A stretch of DNA of 64,000 nt from Tolypothrix sp. NIES-4075 (GCF_002218085.1 NZ_BDUC01000002.1:1105694-1169693); one strand, 5' to 3'. Counted from the stretch's first letter, positions 1 to 9,397 are shown. Program-made: numbers and translations. Notes: generated by a model from the letters alone, not told the origin.

Positions 1-2
1 CA

Positions 3-968
3 TTAGAAAAATTTCATTATAAATTAGCTCAAGGTAGTGTCGGAATGTTTTACTATGCAGGGCATGGACTTCAAGTCGATGGAGAAAACTATTTAATTCC
101 GACAGATGCCAAGCTTATTACACAGAAAGATGTTGTTTATGAAGCTCTTCCTGTTGGGAAAGTACAAAATATAATGGAAGAGTCAAAAACAGATGTCAAT
201 ATCATTATTTTAGATGCTTGTCGTGATAATCCATTTAGCAGAAGATGGAACAGAAGTACTGCCGCACGGGGTTTAGCTCCTATAGAAACAGCGTCAGGTT
301 TTTATATTGCTTTTGCTACTAGACCAGGAGCAGTTGCATCTGATGGAGGCAGTAAAAATGGTACTTTTACTTCTTATTTACTAAAATATATTAAAACCCC
401 AAATATTACTATAGAAAATTTATTTAAAAAAGTTCGGCAAGGTGTATTTGAAGAAACAAATAAGAGGCAAATACCTTGGGACTCTTCCTCATTAATTGGC
501 GAATTTTCTTTCAATCCAGTTTCTACTGCTACTAATACTCCCCCTCCCACCCCAATAGCAAAACCGACAATTTCCCCTACTTTACTTGTACCAAATATTT
601 CACTTATACAACGTATACAAAGTATACAAAGTATAGAAAGAATGCGGGAAGCTTCGACTATCAGTATACCGAAAATTTCACTTACACAACAACAACAAAC
701 TCAAATTAAGCAAATTCGTGCTAACGCCGATAAGCAAATTAAGCAAGTGCTGACAGACGAGCAAAATATACAAATCGCAGCAGTACGGTCATTCGGTGTT
801 ACCGATCGTGAAGCTTTTGCTGGTGTGGAGTTGACTCCACAACAGCGGACTCAATTGCAGCAAATCCTGGTACGATCGCAACAACAAATGGAAGCTGTTT
901 TAACTCCCACTCAAAGGGCTGTAGTAAAAAGAGAACGACTAACAATACAAGATATTCAAACCAGGTGA
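3..968 (+). CDS. Caspase-like (peptidase C14/metacaspase) protein with LTxxQ tail, 5' end outside window
   Basis: The reading frame is open from base 3, so the gene starts before the window. The visible part begins inside a caspase p20 fold: YYAGHG carries the catalytic His and DACRDNPF the catalytic Cys, followed by the FATRPG and GTFTSYLLKYI segments usual for cyanobacterial metacaspase-like proteases. These cleave after basic residues in characterised relatives; the substrate here is unknown. A proline-rich linker follows (about residues 160-185 from the first visible Met). The C-terminal 100 residues are Gln-rich and contain LTQQQQ, LTDEQ, LTPQQR and LTPTQR, the LTxxQ motif of the Spy/CpxP periplasmic chaperone family. 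A caspase joined to a Spy-like module is unusual. The family call is secure; the tail assignment is inference from the motif. Confidence 0.85.
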   Translation, partial: LEKFHYKLAQGSVGMFYYAGHGLQVDGENYLIPTDAKLITQKDVVYEALPVGKVQNIMEESKTDVNIIILDACRDNPFSRRWNRSTAARGLAPIETASGFYIAFATRPGAVASDGGSKNGTFTSYLLKYIKTPNITIENLFKKVRQGVFEETNKRQIPWDSSSLIGEFSFNPVSTATNTPPPTPIAKPTISPTLLVPNISLIQRIQSIQSIERMREASTISIPKISLTQQQQTQIKQIRANADKQIKQVLTDEQNIQIAAVRSFGVTDREAFAGVELTPQQRTQLQQILVRSQQQMEAVLTPTQRAVVKRERLTIQDIQTR

Positions 969-977
969 GGGTTTGCC

Positions 978-1184
978 GTGTCAACGACCTTTCAACAAAT
1001 CTACAATCAAATTGTCTGCACCCTTTCACCAACTGAGCGGTTACGCTTGGCAACTTTAATCCTCAACGAACTAATGCAGCAAAATCTGTCTATCGTCGAT
1101 CAAAGTGATACCTGGACTGAGCAAGATCAACTCGATGTAACGACCTTTTGTGTGCACCCCTTTTTTGAAAACTACAGCCCGTAG
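978..1184 (+). CDS. Short antitoxin-like cyanobacterial protein, probably truncated at the C-terminus
   Basis: This 68-residue frame starts with GTG nine bases after the caspase-like gene. The N-terminal 55 residues (TERLRLATLILNEL and DTWTEQDQLDVTTF) look like a small cyanobacterial family that I associate with the antitoxin side of toxin-antitoxin pairs. After DVTTF the family normally continues with a hydrophobic and acidic tail; here the sequence changes to CVHPFFENYSP and stops inside the 3' end of the convergent DUF29 gene. I therefore think the tail is lost. No toxin gene follows. Function is inferred from family resemblance only. Confidence 0.5.
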   Translation: MSTTFQQIYNQIVCTLSPTERLRLATLILNELMQQNLSIVDQSDTWTEQDQLDVTTFCVHPFFENYSP

Positions 1185-1639
1185 AAATCTTCATCTAGTA
1201 TCTGCGCGATCGCAAAAGGGCAAGTAGTTGGATATTCATTATCTTCTGGGATACGAACAGCAAACTTAGCCAGTTTGCCCTCCTTAATCGCCCCTTTACG
1301 GGCATCAGGATAAGCTTTTTCGACTGCTTCTATCAAAAAACTGTTGAGCGAAGGAGTATCTGCCAAATTATCGAGAACCCGCTGACGATGTTCCAGCACC
1401 GAACTGTACCAACTAGTTTTCATCGTATCTGGAACGTCATGCTGAACCTTCAATTTAAGTAAATGGATTAACAAAATTTTGAGATTACTTCTCAGAGCAT
1501 TCTTTTCTGATTTTCCCAAACATGTTAGTTCCTCAATCAAATGCTCGATATCCAACGTCTCAAATTCACCACTTTTTAGTTGACTGATGGTTTGCTCAAT
1601 CCACAACTGAAGATCGCGATCGTATAGCGTATTAGACAT
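1172..1639 (-). CDS. DUF29 family protein
   Basis: A 155-residue protein of the DUF29 family, which is greatly expanded in cyanobacteria. The typical start (YDRDLQLWIEQTISQL), the central IEHLIEELTCLGKSEKNAL helix and the PTTCPFAIAQILDEDFYG C-terminus are all present, so the gene is full length. The function of the family is unknown; it is mostly helical, has no signal peptide and is presumably cytoplasmic. The last 13 bases overlap the 3' end of the convergent small gene. Confidence 0.85.
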   Translation of the reverse strand: MSNTLYDRDLQLWIEQTISQLKSGEFETLDIEHLIEELTCLGKSEKNALRSNLKILLIHLLKLKVQHDVPDTMKTSWYSSVLEHRQRVLDNLADTPSLNSFLIEAVEKAYPDARKGAIKEGKLAKFAVRIPEDNEYPTTCPFAIAQILDEDFYGL

Positions 1640-1921
1640 TTGTAAAATTTAACTCCAAACAGTACGCTATTCCATTTTGTTTCGACAACCCACTAATATT
1701 TTTCAGTTTATCGCTTTTACCAAACAGTAATGCCCTGTCTAGGAACAAAACTATGACGAATCCTCAAAAACATACCCATTTCGTATCCGATACAGTTTTC
1801 CGCTTTGTTTAAGTCCCAATAGACGCTTGTGAGAGCAGAGTATAAAAAAGGAGCGATCGCCTATTTCTAACTTTATTAAGAATTACAAAAAAAGAGCGAT
1901 CGCGCAAACAATAATACAAAC
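1640..1921. other. Intergenic gap, AT-rich
   Basis: This gap between the DUF29 start and the beta-helix gene's stop holds two GCGATCGC-type HIP1 sites near 1853 and 1896 but no frame with coding character and no clear terminator. The DUF29 promoter should lie in it. Confidence 0.4.
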
Positions 1922-3766
1922 TTAATTCGTCGGCGAAATCATTCCTCTCAAACCGTTTCTGTTGAGAAGTTTCAGCATTTCGTTAGCATTATAGCGACTG
2001 CTAAAAACTCCTGCTTGCATGACTCCCCTACCTTGCCAAACCGTAGCGAAAGCACCAGGAGCAATAGATCGCACTAAGTTTTGCTCGCTTTGATTTGCTA
2101 TTTCCACCATTACCCGATAACGCAAACCGGTTTGGCTAACGCCCATAGACAAAGGCGATTGATCGCGATACATTGTTGTTGAGTTTTCAGGTGCTATCGC
2201 TTCTAATGGTGGGGACGCCGTTTGCGGTGCGTTAAACTCGATTGTGTTGGAATCGACTCGCACATAATTCAACTGTGGCGCCACTGCGTTAGTAGCGATG
2301 GTCGATGGCGCAGAAACTGATTCTCGATATCCTGGTAAGCTGCTAGGAGTAGGGAAGCTGGCAAGTTTAGAAATTGGTTGCTGTTGATTTGTAGAAGCCA
2401 CGGAAAGCGGAGAATTGGCAAGTTTAGAAATCGGTTGCTGTTGATTTGTAGAAGCCACGGAAAGCGGAGAATTGGCACTTTGTAGTGGCAGTAGTTGCGG
2501 GTTCAAGCGTCCCCAAGGAATATTGGGTCTAGGTGATGACGGTTTTAATTTAGGAGTTTCGGATACTCCGGGTGCATCGAAGGTGATTTCTCGATTAACT
2601 GAAGTTAGAGGTGCTGAATTGTTGGGTAATGAAGCGATAGCACTTGCACCTTGCATATCTATCTTACCGGCGATCGCGCGATCGCTTCCCAAGCTATTTC
2701 CAGCCGCTGTAATTACTTGTTTTGCAGCAAGCGCGTTAATGTCATAACGAGCATTATTGCGAAACTGATTACCACCGGGTTCTCCTGCGTTACCTAAATC
2801 TGGCATTGCAGAGGCGATCGCTACTAACCCATCTTCTTTACTGCCCTCAATTACATTATTCCGTAAAATTGGGCGAGCATTAGCCTGAACAACAATTCCG
2901 GCTCTATTATCCTTAATTTGATTGCCTACTATCATTGGCGTGGCATTTTTGGCAACATTAATCCCAAAACCCGTTTGTTCAAAGACATTTTCTCGCACTT
3001 CCGGATGAGAGTTACCATCTATGGTGATTCCATTCGCTCCATTGCGATAAAAGTAATTCTTGCTAATAATGGGCGCACTGCTTCCATTGACAGAAATGCC
3101 ATCTTGTGTATTACCCGTAAAAGTATTTTCGACGATTATAGGATTGCTCGATTCAATCCACAAGCCGTAACCACGGCGATTGGGGTTCGTTACTGTCACC
3201 CCAGTTAATCGGGCTTGGTTTGCTCCGACAATTGTGGCATTTTGTCCGCCAAAGCTGCGACTGAGGTAATCACCACCCCCGTGAATTTCCAGATCGCGTC
3301 CTAGGTTGTGCCTCTCTCCTTGAATTGACACTCCTGGTTTGAGAATTAAAGGAAATACCTCTCCGGTTTGGGTGCTGTAGGTACCTCTAGAGAGCATAAT
3401 TACAGTATTGGGTTTGGCAGCTTGCAGCGCTTGGGTAATTGTTTTCAAAGGTGCGCGTTCAGCACCATTGCCTAGTTTGTCATCTCCGACACTTGGGTTG
3501 ACAAACAGCACATTAACCTGAGACATTGTTTTTTCACCCATAGGCATCTGATTTGGTGCTTCGGGTTGAGCTATGGCGGTGTCGGCAATACCCAATAATG
3601 CTGTAGTTACCACGCCTACGCCAAGGGTAAAACAAAAAATAGACGAACGAACAACCAAAAGTATTGCTAATTTCAAGCAAGAATCTGGTTTGACATCAAA
3701 AGCGATCGCCTTGGGTGGCAGCATATCTGCTTTACGATAGTTAGGAAACACTAGGGGGGAAATCAA
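1922..3766 (-). CDS. Secreted DUF1565/right-handed beta-helix protein with SPOR-like C-terminus
   Basis: A 614-residue protein. A hydrophobic segment (about residues 31-66, ending TAIAQ) acts as signal peptide, so the protein is probably exported; Met15 is an alternative start. Residues 90-165 match the DUF1565 domain (VNPSVGDDKLGNG, APLKTITQAL). Residues 170-340 contain repeated turns such as NPIIVENTFTGNTQDGI and APIISKNYFYRNGANGI, the signature of a parallel beta-helix. A Pro/Ser-rich linker holds an exact-length 19-residue tandem repeat. The last 65 residues (YRVMVEIANQS, GVMQAGVFSSRYNANEMLKLL) resemble a SPOR fold that binds peptidoglycan. A role in binding or modifying envelope polysaccharide is plausible; no enzyme activity can be assigned. 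Confidence 0.8.
   Translation of the reverse strand: MISPLVFPNYRKADMLPPKAIAFDVKPDSCLKLAILLVVRSSIFCFTLGVGVVTTALLGIADTAIAQPEAPNQMPMGEKTMSQVNVLFVNPSVGDDKLGNGAERAPLKTITQALQAAKPNTVIMLSRGTYSTQTGEVFPLILKPGVSIQGERHNLGRDLEIHGGGDYLSRSFGGQNATIVGANQARLTGVTVTNPNRRGYGLWIESSNPIIVENTFTGNTQDGISVNGSSAPIISKNYFYRNGANGITIDGNSHPEVRENVFEQTGFGINVAKNATPMIVGNQIKDNRAGIVVQANARPILRNNVIEGSKEDGLVAIASAMPDLGNAGEPGGNQFRNNARYDINALAAKQVITAAGNSLGSDRAIAGKIDMQGASAIASLPNNSAPLTSVNREITFDAPGVSETPKLKPSSPRPNIPWGRLNPQLLPLQSANSPLSVASTNQQQPISKLANSPLSVASTNQQQPISKLASFPTPSSLPGYRESVSAPSTIATNAVAPQLNYVRVDSNTIEFNAPQTASPPLEAIAPENSTTMYRDQSPLSMGVSQTGLRYRVMVEIANQSEQNLVRSIAPGAFATVWQGRGVMQAGVFSSRYNANEMLKLLNRNGLRGMISPTN
2361..2474. repeat. Two direct copies of a 57-bp unit inside the beta-helix gene
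   Basis: Copies at 2361-2417 and 2418-2474 differ at only one or two positions and encode the 19-residue unit ANSPLSVASTNQQQPISKL twice in the linker. The length is a multiple of three, so the frame is kept. Confidence 0.95.
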
Positions 3767-3933
3767 TTTAGAGCACTCCTTACAACCAAGATTAATTTTT
3801 TATACTCAGACAACGGCTAGTATGTCGATAATATTACTCAGATATTGACCTATTGGCTACTTTTAATACAAAGTAATGAAGGATTGGGGCATCGTCGGGC
3901 ATAAAAATTCTAAAACTTCTTTTTATTGCCCAT

Positions 3934-3982
3934 TGCCCATTACCTATTACCGCGTTCCCTATTCCCAATCCGTAATCCCTAA
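3934..3982. repeat. Heptamer-type short tandem repeats upstream of thiE
   Basis: Degenerate runs of cccattg, cccatta and ttcccaa fill the gap between the beta-helix gene and thiE. This is the short repeat class common in filamentous cyanobacteria. Confidence 0.6.
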
Positions 3983-4066
3983 TAAATAACCAACTTCGAT
4001 GCGAAAAAGATTGCAAATATGAAAGAGGCTGGCTGTGACGATGAAAGCACTAATGGGGTTGTTGTA

Positions 4067-5122
4067 ATGGTCGAGCCATACAGCCAAACAGAGCAGATAC
4101 AGCATGTTATTTACCGCATTTTAGATGCCAATTTAGATCGCGCTCGTGAAGGCTTGCGAATTATCGAAGAATGGTGTCGCTTTGGCTTAAATAATGCCCA
4201 ATTAGCTCTTGAATGTAAGCATTTACGACAAGAGATAGCTAATTGGCATACGGCTCAAATGCGGGCGGCACGAGATACACTAGGCGATGCTGGTACTGAG
4301 TTAAGTCATCCTCAGGAAGAACAACGCGCCAATATAAAATCGTTATTGCAAGCTAATTTCGGTCGCGTACAAGAAGCAATGCGGGTGCTGGAAGAATACG
4401 GCAAGCTCACTCATCCGAATATGGGGAAAGCTTTTAAGCAGATGCGCTATCGGGTTTATACCCTGGAAAGTACTTTATTAGGTTATCAGCGCCATCAATT
4501 GCTATTGCGATCGCGTCTTTATCTTGTCACCTCCCAAAGTGAAAATTTATTGTCAACCGTTGAAGCTGCTCTCAAAGGTGGATTAACGCTTTTACAGTAC
4601 CGCGACAAAATCGGTGATGATACTGTGCGTCTAGAACAAGCTATGAAGTTGCGGCAGCTATGTCACAGCTACGGCGCTCTTTTCATCATGAATGACCGAG
4701 TAGATTTGGCTTTGGCAGTGGATGCAGATGGGGTACATCTCGGACAGCAAGATATGCCGATTGCCATTGCCCGACAATTACTCGGACCACAGCGCTTGAT
4801 AGGTCGTTCTACCACAAATTCAAAAGAAATGCAAGGGGCAATTGCCGATGGAGCAGATTATATTGGTGTTGGACCAGTTTATGAAACTCCCACGAAAGTC
4901 GGTAAAGCAGCAGTTGGCGTAGAATATGTCAGTTATGCAGCGAAAAATAGTCCGATACCTTGGTTTGCGATTGGGGGAATCGACCCAAATAATATCAACG
5001 AGGTGATTGACGCAGGTGCCCAACGTGTAGCGGTAGTGCGATCGCTTATGGAAGCCGAACAACCTACTTTAGTAACACAATATTTCCTCTCCCAACTTTA
5101 TCGCGTTAAAGCAAATGCGTAA
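4067..5122 (+). CDS. thiE: Thiamine-phosphate synthase with N-terminal ThiD2 domain
   Basis: A 351-residue two-domain thiamine enzyme. The N-terminal 140 residues (RILDANLDRAREGLRIIEEW, NFGRVQEAMRVLEEYGK) match the ThiD2 domain, reported as a monofunctional HMP-phosphate kinase unrelated to ThiD. The C-terminal 210 residues form the ThiE TIM barrel: QYRDK binds pyrimidine diphosphate, NDRVDLALAVDADGVHLGQ and GRSTTN line the active site, and GADYIGVGPVYETPTKVGK plus WFAIGGI bind phosphate. It joins HMP-PP and thiazole phosphate to give thiamine phosphate. I chose the ATG at 4067, which gives the usual MVEPY start; an in-frame ATG at 4019 would add 16 atypical residues. thiS follows 15 bases later, so the two are probably one operon. 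No TPP riboswitch core is visible upstream. Confidence 0.95.
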   Translation: MVEPYSQTEQIQHVIYRILDANLDRAREGLRIIEEWCRFGLNNAQLALECKHLRQEIANWHTAQMRAARDTLGDAGTELSHPQEEQRANIKSLLQANFGRVQEAMRVLEEYGKLTHPNMGKAFKQMRYRVYTLESTLLGYQRHQLLLRSRLYLVTSQSENLLSTVEAALKGGLTLLQYRDKIGDDTVRLEQAMKLRQLCHSYGALFIMNDRVDLALAVDADGVHLGQQDMPIAIARQLLGPQRLIGRSTTNSKEMQGAIADGADYIGVGPVYETPTKVGKAAVGVEYVSYAAKNSPIPWFAIGGIDPNNINEVIDAGAQRVAVVRSLMEAEQPTLVTQYFLSQLYRVKANA

Positions 5123-5137
5123 AACAATTCCAAGCTT

Positions 5138-5350
5138 ATGTCTGACCAGATTACACTTTCGCTAAACGGGGAAACTCGTACTTGCTCATCCCAAACACCT
5201 TTACCTGATATACTCCAAGAATTAGGTTTTAATCTCCGTTTAATAGCGGTGGAGTATAACGGGGAAATTTTACACCGTCAGTTTTGGTCTGACACAAAAA
5301 TACAGCAAGGCGATCGCCTTGAAGTAGTCACAATTGTCGGGGGTGGATGA
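5138..5350 (+). CDS. thiS: Sulfur carrier protein ThiS
   Basis: A 70-residue ubiquitin-fold protein ending in Gly-Gly, the residue pair that is adenylated and converted to thiocarboxylate to carry sulfur into the thiazole ring of thiamine. Family features are NGE near the start, LPDILQELGF, VEYNGEILHR and the GDRLEVVTIVGGG tail. Its position 15 bases after thiE supports co-expression. A heptamer repeat array begins six bases after its stop. Confidence 0.95.
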   Translation: MSDQITLSLNGETRTCSSQTPLPDILQELGFNLRLIAVEYNGEILHRQFWSDTKIQQGDRLEVVTIVGGG

Positions 5351-5355
5351 GTCAT

Positions 5356-5397
5356 TGGTAATTGCTAATTGGTAATTGCTAATTGGTAATTGCTAAT
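5356..5397. repeat. Six perfect heptamers (tggtaat/tgctaat alternating)
   Basis: The segment is exactly six 7-base units, alternating tggtaat and tgctaat three times, between thiS and the convergent glycosyltransferase gene. This matches the heptameric short tandem repeat class of heterocystous cyanobacteria. Confidence 0.9.
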
Positions 5398-5455
5398 AAT
5401 TTTTACCATTAACCCCTTTCTTTCTCTTTAAGAGTCAACTATCGACTATCAACTA

Positions 5456-6673
5456 TCAACTAACTCTTGAAGCGTAAAGCGTGCGGTGAAGGGTTTTACG
5501 TTTGGCTAGTTCTTTTCCGATGCGACCTAGTTTTTCACGTAGCTGCTGGTCTTTACACAAGCGACTGAAAGCTTGAAAAATTTCACAGCCAGAATTCGGA
5601 TTAACTAGGATGCCATTTTCTTCATGGCGAATAGCATCTATGACACCGCCTAAACAAGAAGCAATTACAGGCTTACCGAAATAACCCGCTTCTAAGTAAA
5701 CTGTATCAAAACCCTCTATACTAGCTGATTTAGTGTCAAACAAAGTCAGCATAGCAAATAAATCACTAGCTGCATAGTAGCCGGCTAATTCGCGATCGCT
5801 TACATATCCGGCAAAGTGTACCCGTTTATCTACTCGCAAGCGACGTGCTAAAGATTTCAGTTCTAATTCACAAGCACCTTGCCCACAAAGTATATAGTGA
5901 ACATCTATCCCCTGAGTCAGCAGTAGTATTAAGTTTTCAATCACTCGGTCGAAGCCTTTACACTTCTCAAGTTGTCCTACTGAGAGAATGACTACAGATG
6001 TTTCTGGAATATTGTACGCTTCACGGACGCGAACACGCAAATTATTAAGACTATCAACGCTGGCTGCTACGGCAAATTTTTCCGGTCTGAGGATAGGATT
6101 AATAATGTGGGTAGGAGTATTAAATCGGAAATTAGCTTTTAGGTAATCTTTTATAAACGAACTTTTGCAAACAATTCCTTCGGCTCGTATCAGTGTTAAT
6201 GCGAATAGCGATCGCCACAAGGGATTGCGTAAAACATGAACAACATCATTGCCATGTAAATAGATAAAAAAACGAATAGGTAATAAATAGCTTAATAGCA
6301 ACAGGCTAATAAAGTTGTAGCCGTGACCCCATTCTATGTAGCGGTAACGATAGCGAAAATAAAGTTGCACGGCTAACACAAATGAGCAGACCAGATTGAG
6401 AATATGCTTTATATTATTCTCGACAAAACCACTACGCCAAAATCTCGGATTTGACCAGCGATACACCGGAAACTGTTGATCGCGATCAAATGCTTTGTCT
6501 CCAGAGCAACTACCCGCTAAAACAATTACCCTTTCTGGGTCTTGCAGACAGCGATTATATATATATTCTCCAATTCCACCCTGGTTCGGCAAGAAGGTGC
6601 GGGATATTACTAAGATGTCAGGAGAGGCTGTTTTGTCTTGGATTTTTGCATCAATTTGTGATATTTGTTCCAT
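5456..6673 (-). CDS. Glycosyltransferase family 4 protein
   Basis: A 405-residue GT-B fold enzyme. The N-terminal domain has the GGIGEYIYN loop of GT4 enzymes, and LHGNDV lies after the middle. The C-terminal domain shows ILSVGQLEKCKGFDRVI and the nucleotide-sugar-binding EGFDTVYLEAGYFGKPVIAS (E-x7-E type). It should transfer a sugar from a nucleotide donor to a lipid or polysaccharide acceptor at the inner face of the membrane. The acceptor cannot be told from sequence, and no other polysaccharide genes adjoin it. The last codons run into an ACTATCA-type repeat. Confidence 0.88.
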   Translation of the reverse strand: MEQISQIDAKIQDKTASPDILVISRTFLPNQGGIGEYIYNRCLQDPERVIVLAGSCSGDKAFDRDQQFPVYRWSNPRFWRSGFVENNIKHILNLVCSFVLAVQLYFRYRYRYIEWGHGYNFISLLLLSYLLPIRFFIYLHGNDVVHVLRNPLWRSLFALTLIRAEGIVCKSSFIKDYLKANFRFNTPTHIINPILRPEKFAVAASVDSLNNLRVRVREAYNIPETSVVILSVGQLEKCKGFDRVIENLILLLTQGIDVHYILCGQGACELELKSLARRLRVDKRVHFAGYVSDRELAGYYAASDLFAMLTLFDTKSASIEGFDTVYLEAGYFGKPVIASCLGGVIDAIRHEENGILVNPNSGCEIFQAFSRLCKDQQLREKLGRIGKELAKRKTLHRTLYASRVS

Positions 6674-7629
6674 GAAAACTTCGCTGTCTAAACTTCTTAA
6701 TTGTTCATTCTGTGGGCTGAAGATAAATATCTACTTGTAGTATATGTCATTAGTGCAGTTTTTCTCAAAAGCAAATTTTTATCACTAAATTTTCCGAATC
6801 GGCAACCTTTAATAATCAGTATTTTTTATCGTCCGTAATCAATGAGATCGTGTAATACAGTTAATCACACTATATTTTGCTAACTTTCATCAAAAAGAAT
6901 TCTTAAATTATTTTTAGACAAATAATATTTGTAGTTGTATTTAGTAAGTAAAAGAATCAACAATAATTCTTAAGTAGTAATTAGAAAAAAACGACCTGAG
7001 GATAATCTATTGTAGAGATTGCTAAGTCTATCTACTATAAATAGTTTATCCTAAATACAGCCATAATGTGATGCCAAAATGCCGATAATGCTTTGAATCG
7101 TGGCGACAGTGAAGTACATTTAAATGTGCCCCAAGCGTGGTATGTATGGAGTAGGTGTCGTTTAATTAAAGTTAAAAAGGCGATCGCGACTCCACCGCAA
7201 TATACAAAGCGGCATAAAAGCGAAAGTGTTCACTAGCCTATACAGTCGATGATAACCAAAAATATCTACAAGCATCCATAGAAGATTATTTTGATAACCT
7301 TAAAAAAAATTGCAATCCCAAACTGAAATTTGACAAAGTTATTCCAGGTGAGTGCAGTGATAAGTTTTTCTGATTGGTATATGATCGCACTCTTCTAGCA
7401 AGGATAATTAGTTGTACGGTTATCTACTCCAGAAATCCCCCCTGCGATCGCGGCACGCCGAGAATAAGAAGCGGTAAATTAAAGGTATAGCGATAGATGA
7501 ATCTTACACAGAGCTAGTAAATATCAAAAATGAAAGCTCGCTTCTCGCTTGGGGAGTGTCATCTATACACAAACTCCTAGCAGTACTAGGAGAAATCATA
7601 AGTAATAACGTTTTTCAAGTGACTGTGTT
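6674..7629. other. Long AT-rich gap with degraded coding traces
   Basis: No intact gene. The first 400 bases are very AT-rich. On the plus strand around 7081-7215 a frame reads DNALNRGDSEV...PQAWYVWSRC, which resembles a decayed TPR unit. Around 7230-7374 another frame reads VDDNQKYLQASIEDYFDNLK up to a stop, without a start codon. I take these as remnants of one or two lost genes. The stretch 7375-7629 holds the leader of the DUF1517 gene. Confidence 0.4.
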
Positions 7630-8625
7630 ATGCGTAAACAACTACAACAAACCATCAAACCGCTATTAAAAACTTTGTTTGTCCTCAGCTTAGTGTTTAC
7701 TTTGGCACTGAGTCACGCAGATGGGGCATTAGCCGCTCGCAGTGGTGGTAGAATCGGCGGTGGTTCCTTCAGAGCGCCTTCTAGCCGCACCTATGCGCCT
7801 CCCGGTGGTGGATACGGGGGGGGATACGGTGGTGGCTACGGCGGCTACGGCGGATATTATCCTGGTGGTGGAGGATTTGGGTTTCCTTTCTTGATTCCCT
7901 TCTTTGGTATTGGGGGAGGATTTGGTGGTTTGTTTACCATCTTAATTTTCTTGGCGATCGCTAACTTCATGGTACAAGCCTTCCGTCGCGCTACCAGTGG
8001 CGAAACCACAGAAGATACAGGCTACAGCAGCAATCCGAATGTTTCCGTCACTCGTCTGCAAGTAGGTATGTTGGCACAAGCTCGTGACTTGCAACCCGAA
8101 CTCAACCGAATTGCCGAAACAGCTGACACCAACTCCCCAGAGGGTAGAGCCGAAATTTTGCAAGAAGCCAGCCTCGCTTTGCTACGCCATCCCGAATACT
8201 GGGTATATGCAGGTGGTAGTACACAGCAAGCGCGTTTAAATTCAGCCGAAGCTCAGTTTAACCGTTTGGCACTAGCAGAACGCAGCAAATTTAGCGAAGA
8301 AACTCTTTCTAACGTTAACAACCAGCTAAAAGAAGCCACTCCTAAGAATGCTTTACCTGGTACTGATGTTGACAACCCAACCGACCTAATTACCCAAGGT
8401 CCTGGAGAATATATCATTGTCACCCTCTTAGCAGCGACATTGGGTAAGTTTGAAATTCCAGCAGTCAACAACGTTGACGACTTGCGTCAAGCTTTGCGCC
8501 AAATTGGTAGTATCCCCAGCGATAAACTTCTAGCAATTGAAGTTCTCTGGACTCCGCAAGCTGAAGGCGACACTCTCACCTCTGATGATTTATTGGCAGA
8601 GTACGCCGATCTGAAATTGGTTTAA
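7630..8625 (+). CDS. DUF1517 membrane protein
   Basis: A 331-residue protein of the DUF1517 family found in cyanobacteria and plant chloroplasts. Residues 1-35 form a signal peptide or first membrane segment ending ADGALAA. A Gly/Tyr-rich stretch follows (residues 38-80, many GGGYGG units), then a membrane segment at about 83-117 (FPFLIPFFGIGGG...ILIFLAIANFMVQAF). The C-terminal domain (VSVTRLQVGMLAQARDLQ, LLRHPEYWVYAG, LWTPQAEGDTLTSDDLLAEY) is typical and complete. A role in thylakoid acclimation is suggested for plant relatives; here it is inference. Confidence 0.88.
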   Translation: MRKQLQQTIKPLLKTLFVLSLVFTLALSHADGALAARSGGRIGGGSFRAPSSRTYAPPGGGYGGGYGGGYGGYGGYYPGGGGFGFPFLIPFFGIGGGFGGLFTILIFLAIANFMVQAFRRATSGETTEDTGYSSNPNVSVTRLQVGMLAQARDLQPELNRIAETADTNSPEGRAEILQEASLALLRHPEYWVYAGGSTQQARLNSAEAQFNRLALAERSKFSEETLSNVNNQLKEATPKNALPGTDVDNPTDLITQGPGEYIIVTLLAATLGKFEIPAVNNVDDLRQALRQIGSIPSDKLLAIEVLWTPQAEGDTLTSDDLLAEYADLKLV

Positions 8626-8632
8626 ACCGTAG

Positions 8633-8670
8633 TAAGCGCTTCAGCGCTTTCTTTAGCCCTGAAGCGCTTA
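8633..8670. terminator. Terminator hairpin after the DUF1517 gene
   Basis: A perfect 12-bp stem, taagcgcttcag (8633-8644) with ctgaagcgctta (8659-8670), follows the stop codon by eight bases. It lies between convergent genes, so it may serve both. Confidence 0.8.
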
Positions 8671-8678
8671 TTAAAAAA

Positions 8679-9290
8679 TCAAAAATAAAGAAAATCTTTT
8701 ACTTTAAATTCTTTCGTTTCCTTACGCCTTCTCTTTTTACCCAAATCATAATAAACAAAATCTAAAACTACTTTATCTCGACCTATTAATTGATAATTTT
8801 CTATCTTATCTAAATAAGAATTTTTATTCTCATAAATTGGCTTTGCTAACTTAATTCCCGGAAATATAATCTTTTCTTGCTTTAAAATAAATCCCCGCTG
8901 TGCATCTGTATCCAACCAGACAGGACTTTTATAAACGACAATATTATAAGATTTCAATTTAATTTCTTGCTCTGGCTGATAAATACCAATTAACAAAAAG
9001 ATTATAGTAGCGTTGTTGAAAATCCAGATAGAAAGCAAACTTGGTAATAAAAATATCCAAAAATTTATCAGTTTTAGCCACCATCTGCGAAAGAAAAAAC
9101 CATTAACTACAAGTACAAACGGAATCAACAAGAATAAAGCTACAGCGATCGCGTTGAACGAAGGAAATACAAAACTAAATATTTTAAATATCAAATTTAC
9201 TAAAAACAAAACCGAAAGAAAGGTAATAATAACCAGATTCAGCAATGCTTGGTTTTTGCTTGGTTTAAAAAACCTGAATAACCGCTTCAT
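8679..9290 (-). CDS. Hypothetical membrane protein
   Basis: A 203-residue protein that I do not recognise. Four hydrophobic segments lie in the first half (about residues 18-40, 47-67, 72-90 and 92-105), followed by a basic C-terminal soluble region ending KKRRRKETKEFKVKDFLYF. It probably sits in the plasma or thylakoid membrane. Its codons are very AT-rich compared with its neighbours, which may mean acquisition or weak expression. No operon partner. Confidence 0.6.
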   Translation of the reverse strand: MKRLFRFFKPSKNQALLNLVIITFLSVLFLVNLIFKIFSFVFPSFNAIAVALFLLIPFVLVVNGFFFRRWWLKLINFWIFLLPSLLSIWIFNNATIIFLLIGIYQPEQEIKLKSYNIVVYKSPVWLDTDAQRGFILKQEKIIFPGIKLAKPIYENKNSYLDKIENYQLIGRDKVVLDFVYYDLGKKRRRKETKEFKVKDFLYF

Positions 9291-9397
9291 GAAATTTTCC
9301 TTTCATCAGCTATTAACAGTAACCGTCACTCATAGACGTTCCACACTCCCACGTCTCTACATATATATGTGATTTGTCGGACATGATTTTACACAAC

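Noticed and set aside
3834..4016. 60-codon minus-strand frame
   Set aside because: It is read through heptamer repeats between two real genes.
4019..4066. TPP riboswitch before thiE
   Set aside because: I looked for the CUGAGA and ACC...GAUC cores in the upstream 250 bases and did not see them.
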